Assembly (NCBI RefSeq): GCF_900105945.1
Contig: NZ_FNSO01000004.1
Span: forward strand, 5,270,001 to 5,334,000
DNA from: Amycolatopsis tolypomycina
GTDB lineage: Bacteria > Actinomycetota > Actinomycetes > Mycobacteriales > Pseudonocardiaceae
Direction: 5' to 3'
Length of the DNA stretch: 64,000 nt
Position numbers and translations under genes: made by a program. A model generated the notes under the pieces. That model saw only the letters and a list, made by a program, of their open reading frames with translations, searched no databases and was not told where the DNA came from. This document shows, in pieces, positions 12,168 through 21,027 of the stretch (position 1 is its first letter; every line of letters starts with the position of its first letter).

Positions 12168-12234
12168 TTCTGTCCTCTTTCGTGCGGCGGCTCACCGGAG
12201 AACCGGTGAGCCGCTGACTCGTGCTGGTCGGCGC

Positions 12235-12798
12235 CTACGCCTCGGGGGCCTGCTCGGGGGCGGGCTCGGCCTTGGCCTTCGGCTTCACGTTCTTGTGCGG
12301 GGCCAGCACCATGATCATGTTGCGGCCGTCCTGCTTGGCGGACGACTCGACGAACCCCAGCTCGGTGACGTCCTCGGCGAGCTTCTGCAGCAGCCGGTAG
12401 CCGAGCTCCGGCCGGGACTGCTCGCGGCCGCGGAACATGATCGTGACCTTGACCTTGTTGCCCGCCGCCAGGAAGCGCGACACGTGACCCTTCTTGGTCT
12501 CGTAGTCGTGCTGGTCGATCTTGGGGCGCAGCTTCTGTTCCTTGATGACGGTCAGCTGCTGGTTGCGCCGCGATTCGCGGGCCTTCTGCGCGCTCTCGTA
12601 CTTGAACTTGCCGAAGTCCATGAGCTTGCACACCGGCGGGCGGGCCTGCGGCGCGACCTCGACGAGGTCGAGGTCGTTCTCCTGCGCCAGGCGCAGCGCA
12701 TCCTCGATCCGGACGATGCCGACCTGTTCGCCGGCGGGTCCGACGAGACGGACTTCCGGCACCCGGATTCGGTCGTTGATGCGTGTCTCGGAGCTGAT
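12235..12798 (-). CDS. infC: Translation initiation factor IF-3, with ATC start codon
   Basis: IF-3 binds the 30S subunit, discriminates against non-AUG starts and prevents early subunit joining. The 187-residue product starts with [18 protein letters not shown]; the N-domain and the C-domain ([18 protein letters not shown]) are joined by a basic linker. The start is ATC at 12798, with AAGGAGG 5 bases upstream; no ATG or GTG is placed near this conserved N-terminus. A rare AUU/AUC start is the known device by which IF-3 represses its own translation. A short charged tail ([14 protein letters not shown]) follows the C-domain. Confidence 0.97.
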   Translation of the reverse strand: MSSETRINDRIRVPEVRLVGPAGEQVGIVRIEDALRLAQENDLDLVEVAPQARPPVCKLMDFGKFKYESAQKARESRRNQQLTVIKEQKLRPKIDQHDYETKKGHVSRFLAAGNKVKVTIMFRGREQSRPELGYRLLQKLAEDVTELGFVESSAKQDGRNMIMVLAPHKNVKPKAKAEPAPEQAPEA

Positions 12799-12922
12799 GG
12801 GGCCTCCTTGGTCCGAGGAATGTTTCCTGTTCTCGTTTCGACCTGGTGCCCACATAGCGAAGGCCCCGACACCATGCGGTGCGCGGGGCCCACTCTGTTT
12901 CCGATCGTGCCCGCGAAGGCAC
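12799..12922 (-). ncRNA. infC 5' leader with two hairpins
   Basis: The transcribed strand upstream of infC can fold into GTGCC-N6-GGCAC (12907-12922) and a longer hairpin (12862-12890) with a GGCCCCG/CGGGGCC base and an inner CACC-GCAT-GGTG stem. Leaders of infC operons commonly control expression by r-protein binding or attenuation. Here only the structures are seen; the mechanism is inferred. Confidence 0.45.
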
Positions 12923-13044
12923 TTGTTCACCCTGGACGGGTGAGACCGGACCCGGCCACCTGTACGGTGACGCGGGTGGGAGCGGGGCTCCACTTGCCGC
13001 CCCCGATCGCTCGGGAGCTGGTCGCTCGTGGAAGGGTACCAGAC

Positions 13045-13404
13045 GTGTCAGAACAACCCTCCGAACAGCCCCCGTATTCCCCCGACGCCCGCCACCTGGA
13101 GGACATCCCCAGTGTGGAGGTGATCAGCCGCGCGGCGGTGATGCTGCTGTCGGCCGGCGCCGAGCGGCTCGGGCTCGCCGACGCCGACCCGGCGACCTCT
13201 CCCCACCGCGACCTCGACGAAGCGCGGCGGCTCATCACGGCGCTGGCCGGGCTGGTGACCGCCTCCGCGGAGTACCTCGGCCTGCACGCCGGGCCGTTGC
13301 GGGACGGGCTGCAGTCGCTGCAGAAGGCCTTCCGGGAGGCTTCGGCCGTGCCCGACGAGCCCGGGCAGGGGCCCGGCGAGAAGTACACCGGCCCGGTTTA
13401 CTGA
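13045..13404 (+). CDS. DUF1844 family protein
   Basis: The 119-residue protein holds the DUF1844 helical domain ([22 protein letters not shown], then [24 protein letters not shown]). The family is conserved next to infC, divergently transcribed, in many actinobacteria, but its role is unknown. The GTG start follows GAAGG at 9 bases. The N- and C-terminal tails are rich in P, E and S and are probably disordered. Confidence 0.88.
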   Translation: MSEQPSEQPPYSPDARHLEDIPSVEVISRAAVMLLSAGAERLGLADADPATSPHRDLDEARRLITALAGLVTASAEYLGLHAGPLRDGLQSLQKAFREASAVPDEPGQGPGEKYTGPVY

Positions 13405-13722
13405 TTCGACGGCTTGGCCTGGCCTCGCGCCGGCCGGGGCCGGGTCGGGCCACCCCGCCTTGAAGAGCGGCCGGGGCCAGGGTGGGGCAGTAAAGATCGC
13501 CTAGGTCGGGACCCGCGCCGGCCGGAGTCGGGTCGGACCGGCTGAGCTCTGGGCCCGGCCGGGGCCGCATCGGGTCGGCCCCGCCGTTGAAGATCGCCTC
13601 GGTTGCGTCCCGCACCGGCCGAGGCGGGCGGGCCGGCAGTGCCGCACGCCGGCCCGCTTGAAACCACCCCGCGTCGGCTGAGCGGTTCGCTCCGGCTGCG
13701 ACGTGCGGCACACTTCCGGGTC
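13405..13722. repeat. Intergenic region with degenerate direct repeats
   Basis: No gene is seen here. The region holds two copies of a block starting CGGCCGGGGCCG and running on to TTGAAGA (13431-13465 and 13556-13592). A downstream segment, GATCGCCT-N-GGT to CCGGCCG, is present at 13495-13524 and 13592-13621 with about 25 of 30 bases identical. A third partial copy, GCCGGCCGGAGTCGGGTCGG, starts near 13519. The copies are imperfect and unevenly spaced. Confidence 0.6.
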
Positions 13723-14216
13723 GTGCTTACTCCACTCGTCGCCGGGGTGTTCGCGCTCGCCGGAGTCCTTCCGGCGCCTTCCTCGAACCCGTCAAAGCGC
13801 GGGTCGCGGCCCGGACGCGCCTTCGGGAAGAACGCGCCCTGCGGTCCGCCCAGCTCGTCGAGGCAGCGACCGCCGCTCGCGACTCCGTTCTCTGGCTCTT
13901 CCGGACCGTCCGCACGGTCGCGCCCTCCCTGCCCCCGAGCCCCGAACTCGTCGCCGATGCGGAGCAGCGCTACTGGACCGCGCGCAGCGATCTCAAGAAG
14001 GCCCTTCTCCTGCTCCGCCTGGTCGGACCGGACGAGCTGGTCGCCGGCGCGCTGGCCGTCGCGGAAGCCGATCGGGCGCTGCGGACGCTGTGGTTCGACC
14101 GCGCCCCGGCTGCCCGGCTGGCGCACTCCGCCGAGATGTCGGCCGTGCTGCGGCAAGGGCGGCACGCCTTCGACGAGTTCACCGACCTCGCCCGGCAGCT
14201 CACCACGCCGAGCTGA
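13723..14216 (+). pseudogene. Membrane-anchored helical protein with apparent -1 frameshift
   Basis: From GTG 13723 the reading VLTPLVAGVFALAGVL looks like a transmembrane segment, then the frame turns into low-complexity sequence. The frame one base over reads GAFLEPVKARVAARTRL and stays well formed as a helical, coiled-coil-like domain (LREERALRSAQLVEAA, LKKALLLLRLVGPDELVAG) to a TGA at 14216, but it has no start of its own. Joining the two near 13768-13775 gives a sensible protein of about 164 residues if one base is missing. It is either a broken gene or a sequencing error. I do not recognise the family. Confidence 0.55.
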
Positions 14217-14246
14217 GCAGACGCACCCTTGCCGGCCCACTCGCCG

Positions 14247-14266
14247 ACATCTAACATGTTAGATGT
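14247..14266. promoter_or_regulatory. Perfect 20-bp palindrome, probable GntR operator
   Basis: The site ACATCTAACATGTTAGATGT is a perfect palindrome that covers the start codon of the GntR gene. FCD-type GntR regulators bind short palindromes of this kind at their own promoters, so autoregulation of the GntR-acdS operon is likely. Confidence 0.75.
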
Positions 14267-14900
14267 GAGTCTCTCGAAGGTCACTCGCCCCCTGCTTCGC
14301 GACGAGGCGTACGACCGCATCCGCCGCGCGATCGTCGACGGCACGCTCCCGCCCGGGGCGCCGCTGCGCGACGGCGACCTCGCCGACCAGCTCGGGCTCT
14401 CGAAGGCGCCCGTCCGCGAGGCCCTCCGGCGGCTGGCCGACGACGGCCTCGTGGACTCCAAGCCGCAGAGCTACACGCGCGTCTCCGAGGTGATGTCCCC
14501 CGACGTCCTCGACGCCCGCGAGATCGTCCGGGTGCTGCACGAGTTCGCCGTCCGCCGGGCCGCCGCGCGGTGCCGTCCCGCCGACATCGCCGCCATGCGC
14601 GCGGCCAACGACCGGTTCGCGAAAGCCATCGAGGCCCGGGACATCGCGGCCGCCGTCAAGGCCGACGACGAGCTGCACGACGTCCCCGTCCGGCTGGCCG
14701 GGAACGCCGCCGTCGCCGCGACCCTCGACCGCTACACCCCGCTGCTGCGCCGCCTCGAACACGCGCGCTTCAGCTCGGCACTCGCCTGGAACTCCGTCGA
14801 GCGCCACACGATGCTCATCGACGCGCTCGAGAAGCACGACACCCCAACCGCCGTCGAGGTGATCTCGACCATCTGGACCGATCTGCTGGAGGACCGATGA
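14256..14900 (+). CDS. GntR-family transcriptional regulator (FCD subgroup)
   Basis: The 214-residue protein has an N-terminal winged helix ([43 protein letters not shown]) and a C-terminal all-helical FCD ligand domain (residues about 85-210, with [19 protein letters not shown]). The start is ATG 14256 inside the operator palindrome; GTG 14265 is the alternative. Either would make a leaderless or nearly leaderless mRNA. It overlaps acdS by ATGA and is therefore its probable local regulator. Confidence 0.9.
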   Translation: MLDVSLSKVTRPLLRDEAYDRIRRAIVDGTLPPGAPLRDGDLADQLGLSKAPVREALRRLADDGLVDSKPQSYTRVSEVMSPDVLDAREIVRVLHEFAVRRAAARCRPADIAAMRAANDRFAKAIEARDIAAAVKADDELHDVPVRLAGNAAVAATLDRYTPLLRRLEHARFSSALAWNSVERHTMLIDALEKHDTPTAVEVISTIWTDLLEDR

Positions 14901-15892
14901 CCCTCGCCGACTTCCCCCGCTACCCGCTGCTCTTCGGCCCGTCGCCGGTGCACCCCCTCGACCGCCTCACCGAACACCTCGGCGGCGCGAAGATCTGGGC
15001 CAAGCGTGAAGACGTCAACTCCGGTCTCGCCTACGGCGGCAACAAGACCCGCAAGCTCGAGTACCTCGTCGCCGACGCGCTGAAGCAGGGCGCCGACACG
15101 CTCGTCTCCATCGGCGGCGTCCAGTCCAACCACACCCGCCAGGTCGCCGCGGCCGCGGCGCGGGCCGGACTGAAGGCCGTTCTCGTGCAGGAAAGCTGGG
15201 TCGACTGGCACGACCCGCTCTACGACAAGGTCGGCAACATCCAGCTCTCGCGCATCCTCGGCGCCGACGTCCGGCTCGTCGAGGCCGGTTTCGGCATCGG
15301 CTTCAAGGAGGCGTGGGAGAACGCGGTCGCCGAGGTGGAAGCGCGGGGCGGGAAGCCGTACGCCATCCCCGCCGGCGCCTCCGACCACCGGCTCGGCGGC
15401 CTCGGCTTCGCGAACTGGATCGTCGAACTCGAGAAACAGGAAGAAGAACTCGGCGTCTTCTTCGACACCGTGATCGTCTGCTCGGTCACCGGCAGCACCC
15501 AGGGCGGGATGGTCGCCGGGACCGCCCTCGGGAAGCACCGCCGCATCCTCGGCATCGACGCTTCCGCCAAGCCCGGCGAAACCCGCGAGCAGGTCACGCG
15601 CATCGCGCGCAACACCGCCGAGCTGATCGGCGCCGGTGAGATCCCCGACGTCGAGCTGGACGACCGCTACCACGGCGGGATCTACGGCATCCCCGACAAA
15701 GCATGCTTGGACGCCATCGAGACGTGCGCCCGGCTGGAGGGGATGATCACCGACCCGGTGTACGAGGGCAAATCCATGGCGGGCCTCATCGATCTCGTCG
15801 AGAACGGCGAGATCGCCCGTGACTCGAACGTCCTCTACGCCCACCTCGGCGGGCAGCCGGCCCTGAACGGCTACACGAGCGTCCTGGGCTGA
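14897..15892 (+). CDS. acdS: 1-aminocyclopropane-1-carboxylate (ACC) deaminase
   Basis: AcdS opens and deaminates ACC, the plant ethylene precursor, to 2-oxobutyrate and ammonia with PLP. The 331 residues contain the PLP lysine region ([16 protein letters not shown]), [16 protein letters not shown] and the two positions that separate ACC deaminase from D-cysteine desulfhydrase: the Glu in [11 protein letters not shown] and the Leu in [10 protein letters not shown] (desulfhydrases usually have HTGG). It overlaps the GntR gene by ATGA and GGAGGA lies just upstream. This suggests a plant-associated or soil lifestyle. Confidence 0.9.
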   Translation: MTLADFPRYPLLFGPSPVHPLDRLTEHLGGAKIWAKREDVNSGLAYGGNKTRKLEYLVADALKQGADTLVSIGGVQSNHTRQVAAAAARAGLKAVLVQESWVDWHDPLYDKVGNIQLSRILGADVRLVEAGFGIGFKEAWENAVAEVEARGGKPYAIPAGASDHRLGGLGFANWIVELEKQEEELGVFFDTVIVCSVTGSTQGGMVAGTALGKHRRILGIDASAKPGETREQVTRIARNTAELIGAGEIPDVELDDRYHGGIYGIPDKACLDAIETCARLEGMITDPVYEGKSMAGLIDLVENGEIARDSNVLYAHLGGQPALNGYTSVLG

Positions 15893-15907
15893 CCGCCCGC
15901 CGAAGGC

Positions 15908-16291
15908 TCAGTCCAGCACGCAGAGCACGTCGATCTCGACGAGGAGCTCGCCCGGGAGGCCGACGTACACGGTCGTACGGGCGGGCTGCGGCTCGTCGCC
16001 GATCAGCTCGTCGTACACCTCGTTGAACGGCGCGAAGTGCGCGGTGTCGGTCAGGTACACCCGGACCATGATCGCGTCGGCGAGGCTGGAGCCCGCCGCC
16101 GCCAGCACGGCCTCGATGTTCTTGAACGTCTGCCGCGTCTGGCCGGCGACGTCGTCGCCGACGATCGCGCCCGTGGCCGGGTCGAAGGCGACCTGGCCGG
16201 CGACCTGCAGCAGGTTCCCCTTGCGGACGGCCTGCGAGAACTTCGCCGGCGGCTTCGGCGCGTTCTCGGTGGAAACTGCCGTCTTGCTCAT
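15908..16291 (-). CDS. RidA/YjgF-family enamine-imine deaminase
   Basis: RidA proteins hydrolyse reactive enamine/imine intermediates, above all 2-aminoacrylate released by PLP-dependent serine/threonine dehydratases. The 127-residue product has the fold motifs (FSQAVRKGNLLQVAGQVAFD, QTRQTFKNIEAVLAAAG), the catalytic-site Arg in IMVRVYLTD and the terminal PGELLVEIDVLCVLD. Its ATG shares a base with the IclR stop (TGATG), so it is co-transcribed with iclR and the kinase. Its presence fits a PLP dehydratase across the divergent promoter. Confidence 0.9.
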   Translation of the reverse strand: MSKTAVSTENAPKPPAKFSQAVRKGNLLQVAGQVAFDPATGAIVGDDVAGQTRQTFKNIEAVLAAAGSSLADAIMVRVYLTDTAHFAPFNEVYDELIGDEPQPARTTVYVGLPGELLVEIDVLCVLD

Positions 16292-17049
16292 CAGTGCCCC
16301 TTTCCGTTCTCCGTCCATCCACTGTGGACGGAAGCTTCCTTCGTGGCGGCCCGCAGCTCGGGCACCAGCGCCAGCAGGCCTTCGTAGTCGAGCAGCACCT
16401 TCGGCACCGACATCGACGCGGCGGCCAGCACCTCGCCGCCGGTTCCCCGGACCGGCGCCGCGATGCAGTGGATGAAGTCCTCGTGCTCGGCGTTGTCGAC
16501 GGCGTACCCGCGCTGGGCCACGCGTTCGAGTTCGGCGAGGTAGTCCGCGGGCGTGGTGATCGTGTTCGGCGTCCGCACCGGGTACTCGATGGACCGGGCG
16601 ATCTCCTCGCGGCGGGCCGGCGGCATCGCCGCGACCAGCACCTTCCCCACCGCCGTGCAGTGCAGCGGCGCGCGCTTGCCGATGCGCGAGTACATCCGCA
16701 CCGAGTGCCGTCCCTCGAACTTGTCGATGTAGACGACTTCGCCGTCCTCGTAGCTGGCCAGGTGCACGGTGTGCCCGGTGCGCGCGTTGAGGGCCGCCAA
16801 CGCCGGGTGGGCGCTGCGCCGGACGTCGAAGGAGTCCAGGGCCTGGTTGGCGAGGTCGAACATGGCGCTGCCCAGCCGGTAGTGCCGGGCGCCTTCGCGG
16901 CGGACGAAGTGGTGCTGTTCGAGGGTGCGCAACAGCCGCAGCACGGTCGACTTGTGCACGCCGATCTCGTCGGCCAGGTCGTCGAGCGTGCGCGCGTCCT
17001 GCGCGATCGAGTTCAGCAGCGTCAACGCGCGGTCCAAGCTCTGACTCAC
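16291..17049 (-). CDS. IclR-family transcriptional regulator
   Basis: The 252-residue regulator has an N-terminal winged helix (ALTLLNSIAQDARTLDDLADEIGVHKSTVLRLLRTLE) and a C-terminal IclR effector domain (GKRAPLHCTAVGKVLVAA, EDFIHCIAAPVRG). It overlaps the sugar kinase gene by GTGA. The likely operator is the GTTGC/GCAAC palindrome at 18093-18118, which would control both this operon and the divergent catabolic operon. Confidence 0.92.
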   Translation of the reverse strand: MSQSLDRALTLLNSIAQDARTLDDLADEIGVHKSTVLRLLRTLEQHHFVRREGARHYRLGSAMFDLANQALDSFDVRRSAHPALAALNARTGHTVHLASYEDGEVVYIDKFEGRHSVRMYSRIGKRAPLHCTAVGKVLVAAMPPARREEIARSIEYPVRTPNTITTPADYLAELERVAQRGYAVDNAEHEDFIHCIAAPVRGTGGEVLAAASMSVPKVLLDYEGLLALVPELRAATKEASVHSGWTENGKGH

Positions 17050-18020
17050 GTGCGCACCACCCCTTCACCGGTCAGCCGCGCCGAACGCCACTCGTCCGGG
17101 TCTGCCTGCAGCAGGGTAGCCACGACGTCGCGCGGCAGCGGCACCCCGACGTCGTCGTGCGTGAGCAGGGTGACCGCGGCCTGGAGGTGCCCCTGCCGAA
17201 GCCGCTCCAACGGCGTGGCGCCGCGCAGGGTCGCGGCGAGGAACCCGGCGGCGAAGGCGTCGCCCGCGCCGACCGGCTCGACGACGTCGACCTGCAGCGC
17301 GGGTGCGAACAGCGGCTCGCCCTCGACCAGCGTCGCGCCGCGTTCGCCGTGCTTGACGACGAGCGTGCGCGGCTGCGGCAGCAGGGCCCGCAGCTTCGCC
17401 GGGTCACCGGTCCCCCACACGCGCTCGGCCTCGTCGTCGCCGGTCAGGACGATGTCGGCCTGGGCGGCCAGCTCGGCGAGCAGCCCCGGGTCACGGCCGG
17501 CCCAGAGCGCGGGCCGCAGGTTGACGTCGAAGGAGATCAGCCGGTCGCCGCGGGGCATGGCCAGGATCGCGCGCACCAGTTCGAGGCAGCTGTCCGACAG
17601 CGCGGGCGTGATGCCGGACAGGTGGATCACGCGGACGCCGTCGAGGTCGAGCCGGTCCAGCACGGACGGCCCCATCCCGGACGCGGCCGAGCCCGTCCGG
17701 TAGTAGCGCACCGGACTGCCGCCGGCGCCGCTTTCCTTGACGTAGAGCCCGGTCGGGCGCGCCGGGTCGACGGAGCACGCGCTGACGTCGACGCCGTGGG
17801 ACGCCACCTCCCGCAGCATCGCCCGGCCGAACGGGTCGTCGCCGACCGCGCTCACCCAGCCACTGCGGACGCCCAGCGTCGGCAGGTTGCAGGCCACGTT
17901 CGACTCGGCGCCGCCGATGGTGCGGACCCAGCGCTTCACCTCGTCCGGCGGGCCGGGCTCGGCGGGCACGAACAGGGCCATCGTCTCGCCCACGCACAAC
18001 ACCTCGGGCCCGCTCGTCAC
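17046..18020 (-). CDS. PfkB-family sugar kinase, 2-keto-3-deoxygluconate kinase-like
   Basis: The 324-residue ribokinase-fold enzyme carries the substrate-binding GGAESNVACNL motif and the ATP/catalytic signature VEPVGAGDAFAAGFLAA with the base Asp. The closest look is to 2-keto-3-deoxygluconate kinases (VLCVGETMALFVPAEPG). It is the promoter-proximal gene of the kinase-iclR-ridA operon. The substrate is uncertain, because the divergent operon points to D-amino-acid rather than sugar-acid catabolism, although the GntP permease there could carry either. Confidence 0.85.
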   Translation of the reverse strand: MTSGPEVLCVGETMALFVPAEPGPPDEVKRWVRTIGGAESNVACNLPTLGVRSGWVSAVGDDPFGRAMLREVASHGVDVSACSVDPARPTGLYVKESGAGGSPVRYYRTGSAASGMGPSVLDRLDLDGVRVIHLSGITPALSDSCLELVRAILAMPRGDRLISFDVNLRPALWAGRDPGLLAELAAQADIVLTGDDEAERVWGTGDPAKLRALLPQPRTLVVKHGERGATLVEGEPLFAPALQVDVVEPVGAGDAFAAGFLAATLRGATPLERLRQGHLQAAVTLLTHDDVGVPLPRDVVATLLQADPDEWRSARLTGEGVVRT

Positions 18021-18092
18021 TGTCCGTCTCCCTGCCCTTCACCCCGTTGACCTGTGGCGACCCGGATGCTACACCTATGGCACTCAAAATGC

Positions 18093-18118
18093 GCAACAGT
18101 CGTTGCACTATATGCAAC
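18093..18118. promoter_or_regulatory. IclR-type operator in the divergent promoter region
   Basis: Three alternating half-sites GCAAC (18093-18097), GTTGC (18102-18106) and GCAAC (18114-18118) form two overlapping inverted repeats. The better one is GTTGCA-N5-TGCAAC at 18102-18118. The site lies between the kinase-iclR-ridA operon and the divergent enzyme/permease operon. Assignment to the neighbouring IclR protein is inferred. Confidence 0.65.
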
Positions 18119-18133
18119 AGGGGTCGCCGCCTG

Positions 18134-19432
18134 ATGAACGCATGCACGATGAACGCCGCCGCGCTCGATGCCCTCCGCCGGGAGCGCATCGACTGGCGCT
18201 TCCGCAACGCCGCCCCCGCCCTGACCGGGCTCACCCTGGACGAAGCCGCGGACCGCAGGCTCAACCTGTTCACCGACGGGTTCTTCGCCCCCTTCGTCGT
18301 CCTCGACGAAGAAGCGCTCGAACACAACCTGCGGACGATGGCCGCGTGGTGCGCCGCGCGGGGCGTCGTGCTCGCACCGCACGGCAAGACGACCATGGCA
18401 CCGCAGCTGTTCGCGCGCCAGACGGACCACGGCGCCTGGGGCGTGACCTGCGCGAACGCCGGTCACCTCCGGATCTACCGCGCCTTCGGCGTCTCCCGGA
18501 TCCTGCTGGCCAACCAGCTCGTCGACCGCGCCGGCCTGCGCTGGCTGGCCGCCGAGCTGGCGGCCGACCCCGCGTTCGAGTTCGTCTGCTGGGTCGACTC
18601 GGTCCGCGGCGTCGAGCTGATGACCGCGGCCCTCGAAGGCAGCGAACGCCCGGTGGACGTCCTGGTCGAGCTGGGCGCCGACGGCGGGCGCACCGGCGTC
18701 CGCGACACCGCGACGGCGCTGGCGGTCGCCGAGGCGGTCCACGCGAGCCCGGTGCTGCGGCTGCGCGGCACCGGCGGCTACGAGGGCGCGCTGTCCCACG
18801 ACACCGACGAAGCCGCGCTGCGGAAGATCAGCTCCTATGTGGACGGTCTCCGCGAACTCGCGATTTCGTTCGCGGACAAGGGACTGCTCGACGGGCAGAT
18901 CATCGTCACCGCCGGCGGCAGCGCGTACTTCGACCAGGTCGCGAACGAGCTCACCAAGCCGTGGCCGGACGGCCTCGACGTGCTGCCGGTGCTGCGCAGC
19001 GGCGCCTACCTGACCCACGACGACGGCTTCTACCGCGAGATCTCCCCGCTCGGCGACCACCCGCGCATCGACGGCGTCGACTCCTTCCGGCCGGCGCTGC
19101 GGGCGTGGGCGCAGGTGACGTCGAAGCCGTCGGACGCGCTCGCGCTGCTCACCCTCGGCAAGCGGGACGCGTCCTTCGACGAGGGCATGCCCGAGCCGCA
19201 GCTGCGCCGGACGCCGGGCGGCCCGGCCGAGCCGCTCGACGGCCACGTCGTCGCGAAGATGAACGACCAGCACGCCTTCCTCACGCTGCCGCCGGGCTCG
19301 CCGGTCGAAGTCGGCGACTGGATCGGGCTCGGCCTGTCCCACCCGTGCACGGTGTTCGACAAGTGGCCGCTGCTGCCGGTGACCGCGGCCGACGGCGAAA
19401 CCGTCGTCGACTACGTCCGGACGTGGTTCTGA
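18134..19432 (+). CDS. PLP-dependent D-serine dehydratase / D-threonine aldolase-like amino-acid deaminase
   Basis: The protein (432 residues from ATG 18134; ATG 18149 is possible) has the fold-type III PLP barrel of the alanine racemase superfamily with the family lysine in VVLAPHGKTTMAPQLF. It ends in the D-serine-dehydratase-like domain (MNDQHAFLTLPPGS, DWIGLGLSHPCTVFDKWPLLPV), whose His and Cys bind a metal in this family. The likely reaction is dehydration/deamination of a D-amino acid, with D-serine the simplest guess. Its TGA shares a base with the next ATG (TGATG). It leads the three-gene operon. Confidence 0.85.
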   Translation: MNACTMNAAALDALRRERIDWRFRNAAPALTGLTLDEAADRRLNLFTDGFFAPFVVLDEEALEHNLRTMAAWCAARGVVLAPHGKTTMAPQLFARQTDHGAWGVTCANAGHLRIYRAFGVSRILLANQLVDRAGLRWLAAELAADPAFEFVCWVDSVRGVELMTAALEGSERPVDVLVELGADGGRTGVRDTATALAVAEAVHASPVLRLRGTGGYEGALSHDTDEAALRKISSYVDGLRELAISFADKGLLDGQIIVTAGGSAYFDQVANELTKPWPDGLDVLPVLRSGAYLTHDDGFYREISPLGDHPRIDGVDSFRPALRAWAQVTSKPSDALALLTLGKRDASFDEGMPEPQLRRTPGGPAEPLDGHVVAKMNDQHAFLTLPPGSPVEVGDWIGLGLSHPCTVFDKWPLLPVTAADGETVVDYVRTWF

Positions 19433-21027
19433 TGGACGTCGTCGTCCGCAACGCGCTGGTCGCCGACGGCACCGGCGGCCCGCTCGCCCGCCACGACGTC
19501 GGCATCTCCGACGGGAAGATCGCGGAGGTCGCCGACGCGGGTTCGCTCACCGGTGGCCGGACGATCGACGCCGACGGCCTGGTGCTCGCGCCCGGGTTCA
19601 TCGACATGCATTCGCACTCCGACCTGCAGCTGCTGGCCAATCCGGACCACCCGGCCAAGATCACCCAGGGCGTGACGACCGAGGTGCTCGGCCAGGACGG
19701 GCTCTCCTACGCGCCGGTCGACGACGTCGTGCTCGAAGCCCTGCGCCAGCAGCTCGCCGGCTGGAACGACGACCCGGCCGGGTTCGACTGGAACTGGCGC
19801 TCGGTCGGCGAGTACCTCGACCGCCTCGACCAGGGCATCGCCGTCAACGCCGCCTACCTCGTGCCACAGGGCACGGTCCGGATGCTCGCCGTCGGCTGGG
19901 CCGACCGCCCGGCCACCGAGACCGAGCTGAACCGGATGAAGGAACTGGTCGCAGCCGGCCTGCACGAGGGCGCGATGGGGATGTCGTCCGGCCTCACCTA
20001 CACGCCGGGGATGTACGCGGAGACGAGCGAACTGGTCGAGCTGTGCCGGGTCGTCGGCGAGCTGGGCGGGTTCTACAGCCCGCACCACCGCAGCTACGGC
20101 AAGGGCGCCCTCGAAGCCTTCGCCGAGATGATCGACGTGAGCAGGCAGTCCGGCTGCCCGCTGCACCTGGCGCACGCGACGATGAACTTCTCGGTCAACA
20201 AGGGCAAGGCGCCCGACCTGCTGAAGCTGCTGGACGACGCCCTCGACGACGGCTGCGACATCTCGCTGGACACGTACCCGTACCTGCCGGGCGCGACCTA
20301 CCTGAGCGCGCTGCTGCCGAGCTGGGCCACCGAAGGCGGCCTGGACGCCACCCTCGCCCGCTTGTCCGATGCAGACGAACGCGAGCGGATCCGCGCCGAG
20401 ATCGAAGAGTCCGGTTCGGACGGTGCGCACGGCGTCCCGATCGACTGGGACGCCATCGAAATCAACGGCGTCCGCAACGAGCACAACGCCCACCTCGTCG
20501 GGCACAGCGTCGCCGCGTCGGCCCGCACACAAGGCACCGAACCGGCGAAGCTGTACTTCGACACCCTGCTCGACGAACGGCTCGGGACGTCGTGCCTGAT
20601 GCACGTCGGGCACGAGGAGAACGTCCAGGCCATCATGCGGCACCGGACGCACACCGGCGGCAGCGACGGGCTGCTCGTCGGCGCCCGGCCGCACCCGCGC
20701 GCGTGGGGCACGTTCCCCCGCTACCTGGCCCGGTACGTCCGCGAACTGGGCGTGCTGGACCTCGCCGAGTGCGTCGCCCACCTGACCGGGCGGGCCGCGC
20801 GGCGGCTGCGGCTGGCCGACCGCGGGCTCGTCCGCGCCGGGTACGCCGCCGACCTGGTGCTCTTCGACCCCGACACGGTCGCCGACACCGCCACCTTCGA
20901 CGACCCGCGGCAGGCCGCCGCGGGCATCACCCACGTCTTCGTCAACGGCGTCGCCGCCCTCGACGACGGAAGCCCCACCGGCGCCCTCGCCGGCCACTCC
21001 CTGCGCAACCCCCGGAGAGCCCGATGA
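19432..21027 (+). CDS. N-acyl-D-amino-acid deacylase (D-aminoacylase)
   Basis: The 531-residue amidohydrolase has the metal-binding motif GFIDMHSHSD, the HLAHA segment on a later strand, MHVGHEENVQAIMRH and the C-terminal composite domain (AADLVLFDPDTVADTATF), all in the order seen in D-aminoacylases. It would release free D-amino acids from N-acyl forms in the cytoplasm, feeding the PLP enzyme encoded directly upstream. It is translationally coupled on both sides (TGATG and ATGA). Its exact N-acyl substrate cannot be read from sequence. Confidence 0.88.
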   Translation: MDVVVRNALVADGTGGPLARHDVGISDGKIAEVADAGSLTGGRTIDADGLVLAPGFIDMHSHSDLQLLANPDHPAKITQGVTTEVLGQDGLSYAPVDDVVLEALRQQLAGWNDDPAGFDWNWRSVGEYLDRLDQGIAVNAAYLVPQGTVRMLAVGWADRPATETELNRMKELVAAGLHEGAMGMSSGLTYTPGMYAETSELVELCRVVGELGGFYSPHHRSYGKGALEAFAEMIDVSRQSGCPLHLAHATMNFSVNKGKAPDLLKLLDDALDDGCDISLDTYPYLPGATYLSALLPSWATEGGLDATLARLSDADERERIRAEIEESGSDGAHGVPIDWDAIEINGVRNEHNAHLVGHSVAASARTQGTEPAKLYFDTLLDERLGTSCLMHVGHEENVQAIMRHRTHTGGSDGLLVGARPHPRAWGTFPRYLARYVRELGVLDLAECVAHLTGRAARRLRLADRGLVRAGYAADLVLFDPDTVADTATFDDPRQAAAGITHVFVNGVAALDDGSPTGALAGHSLRNPRRAR

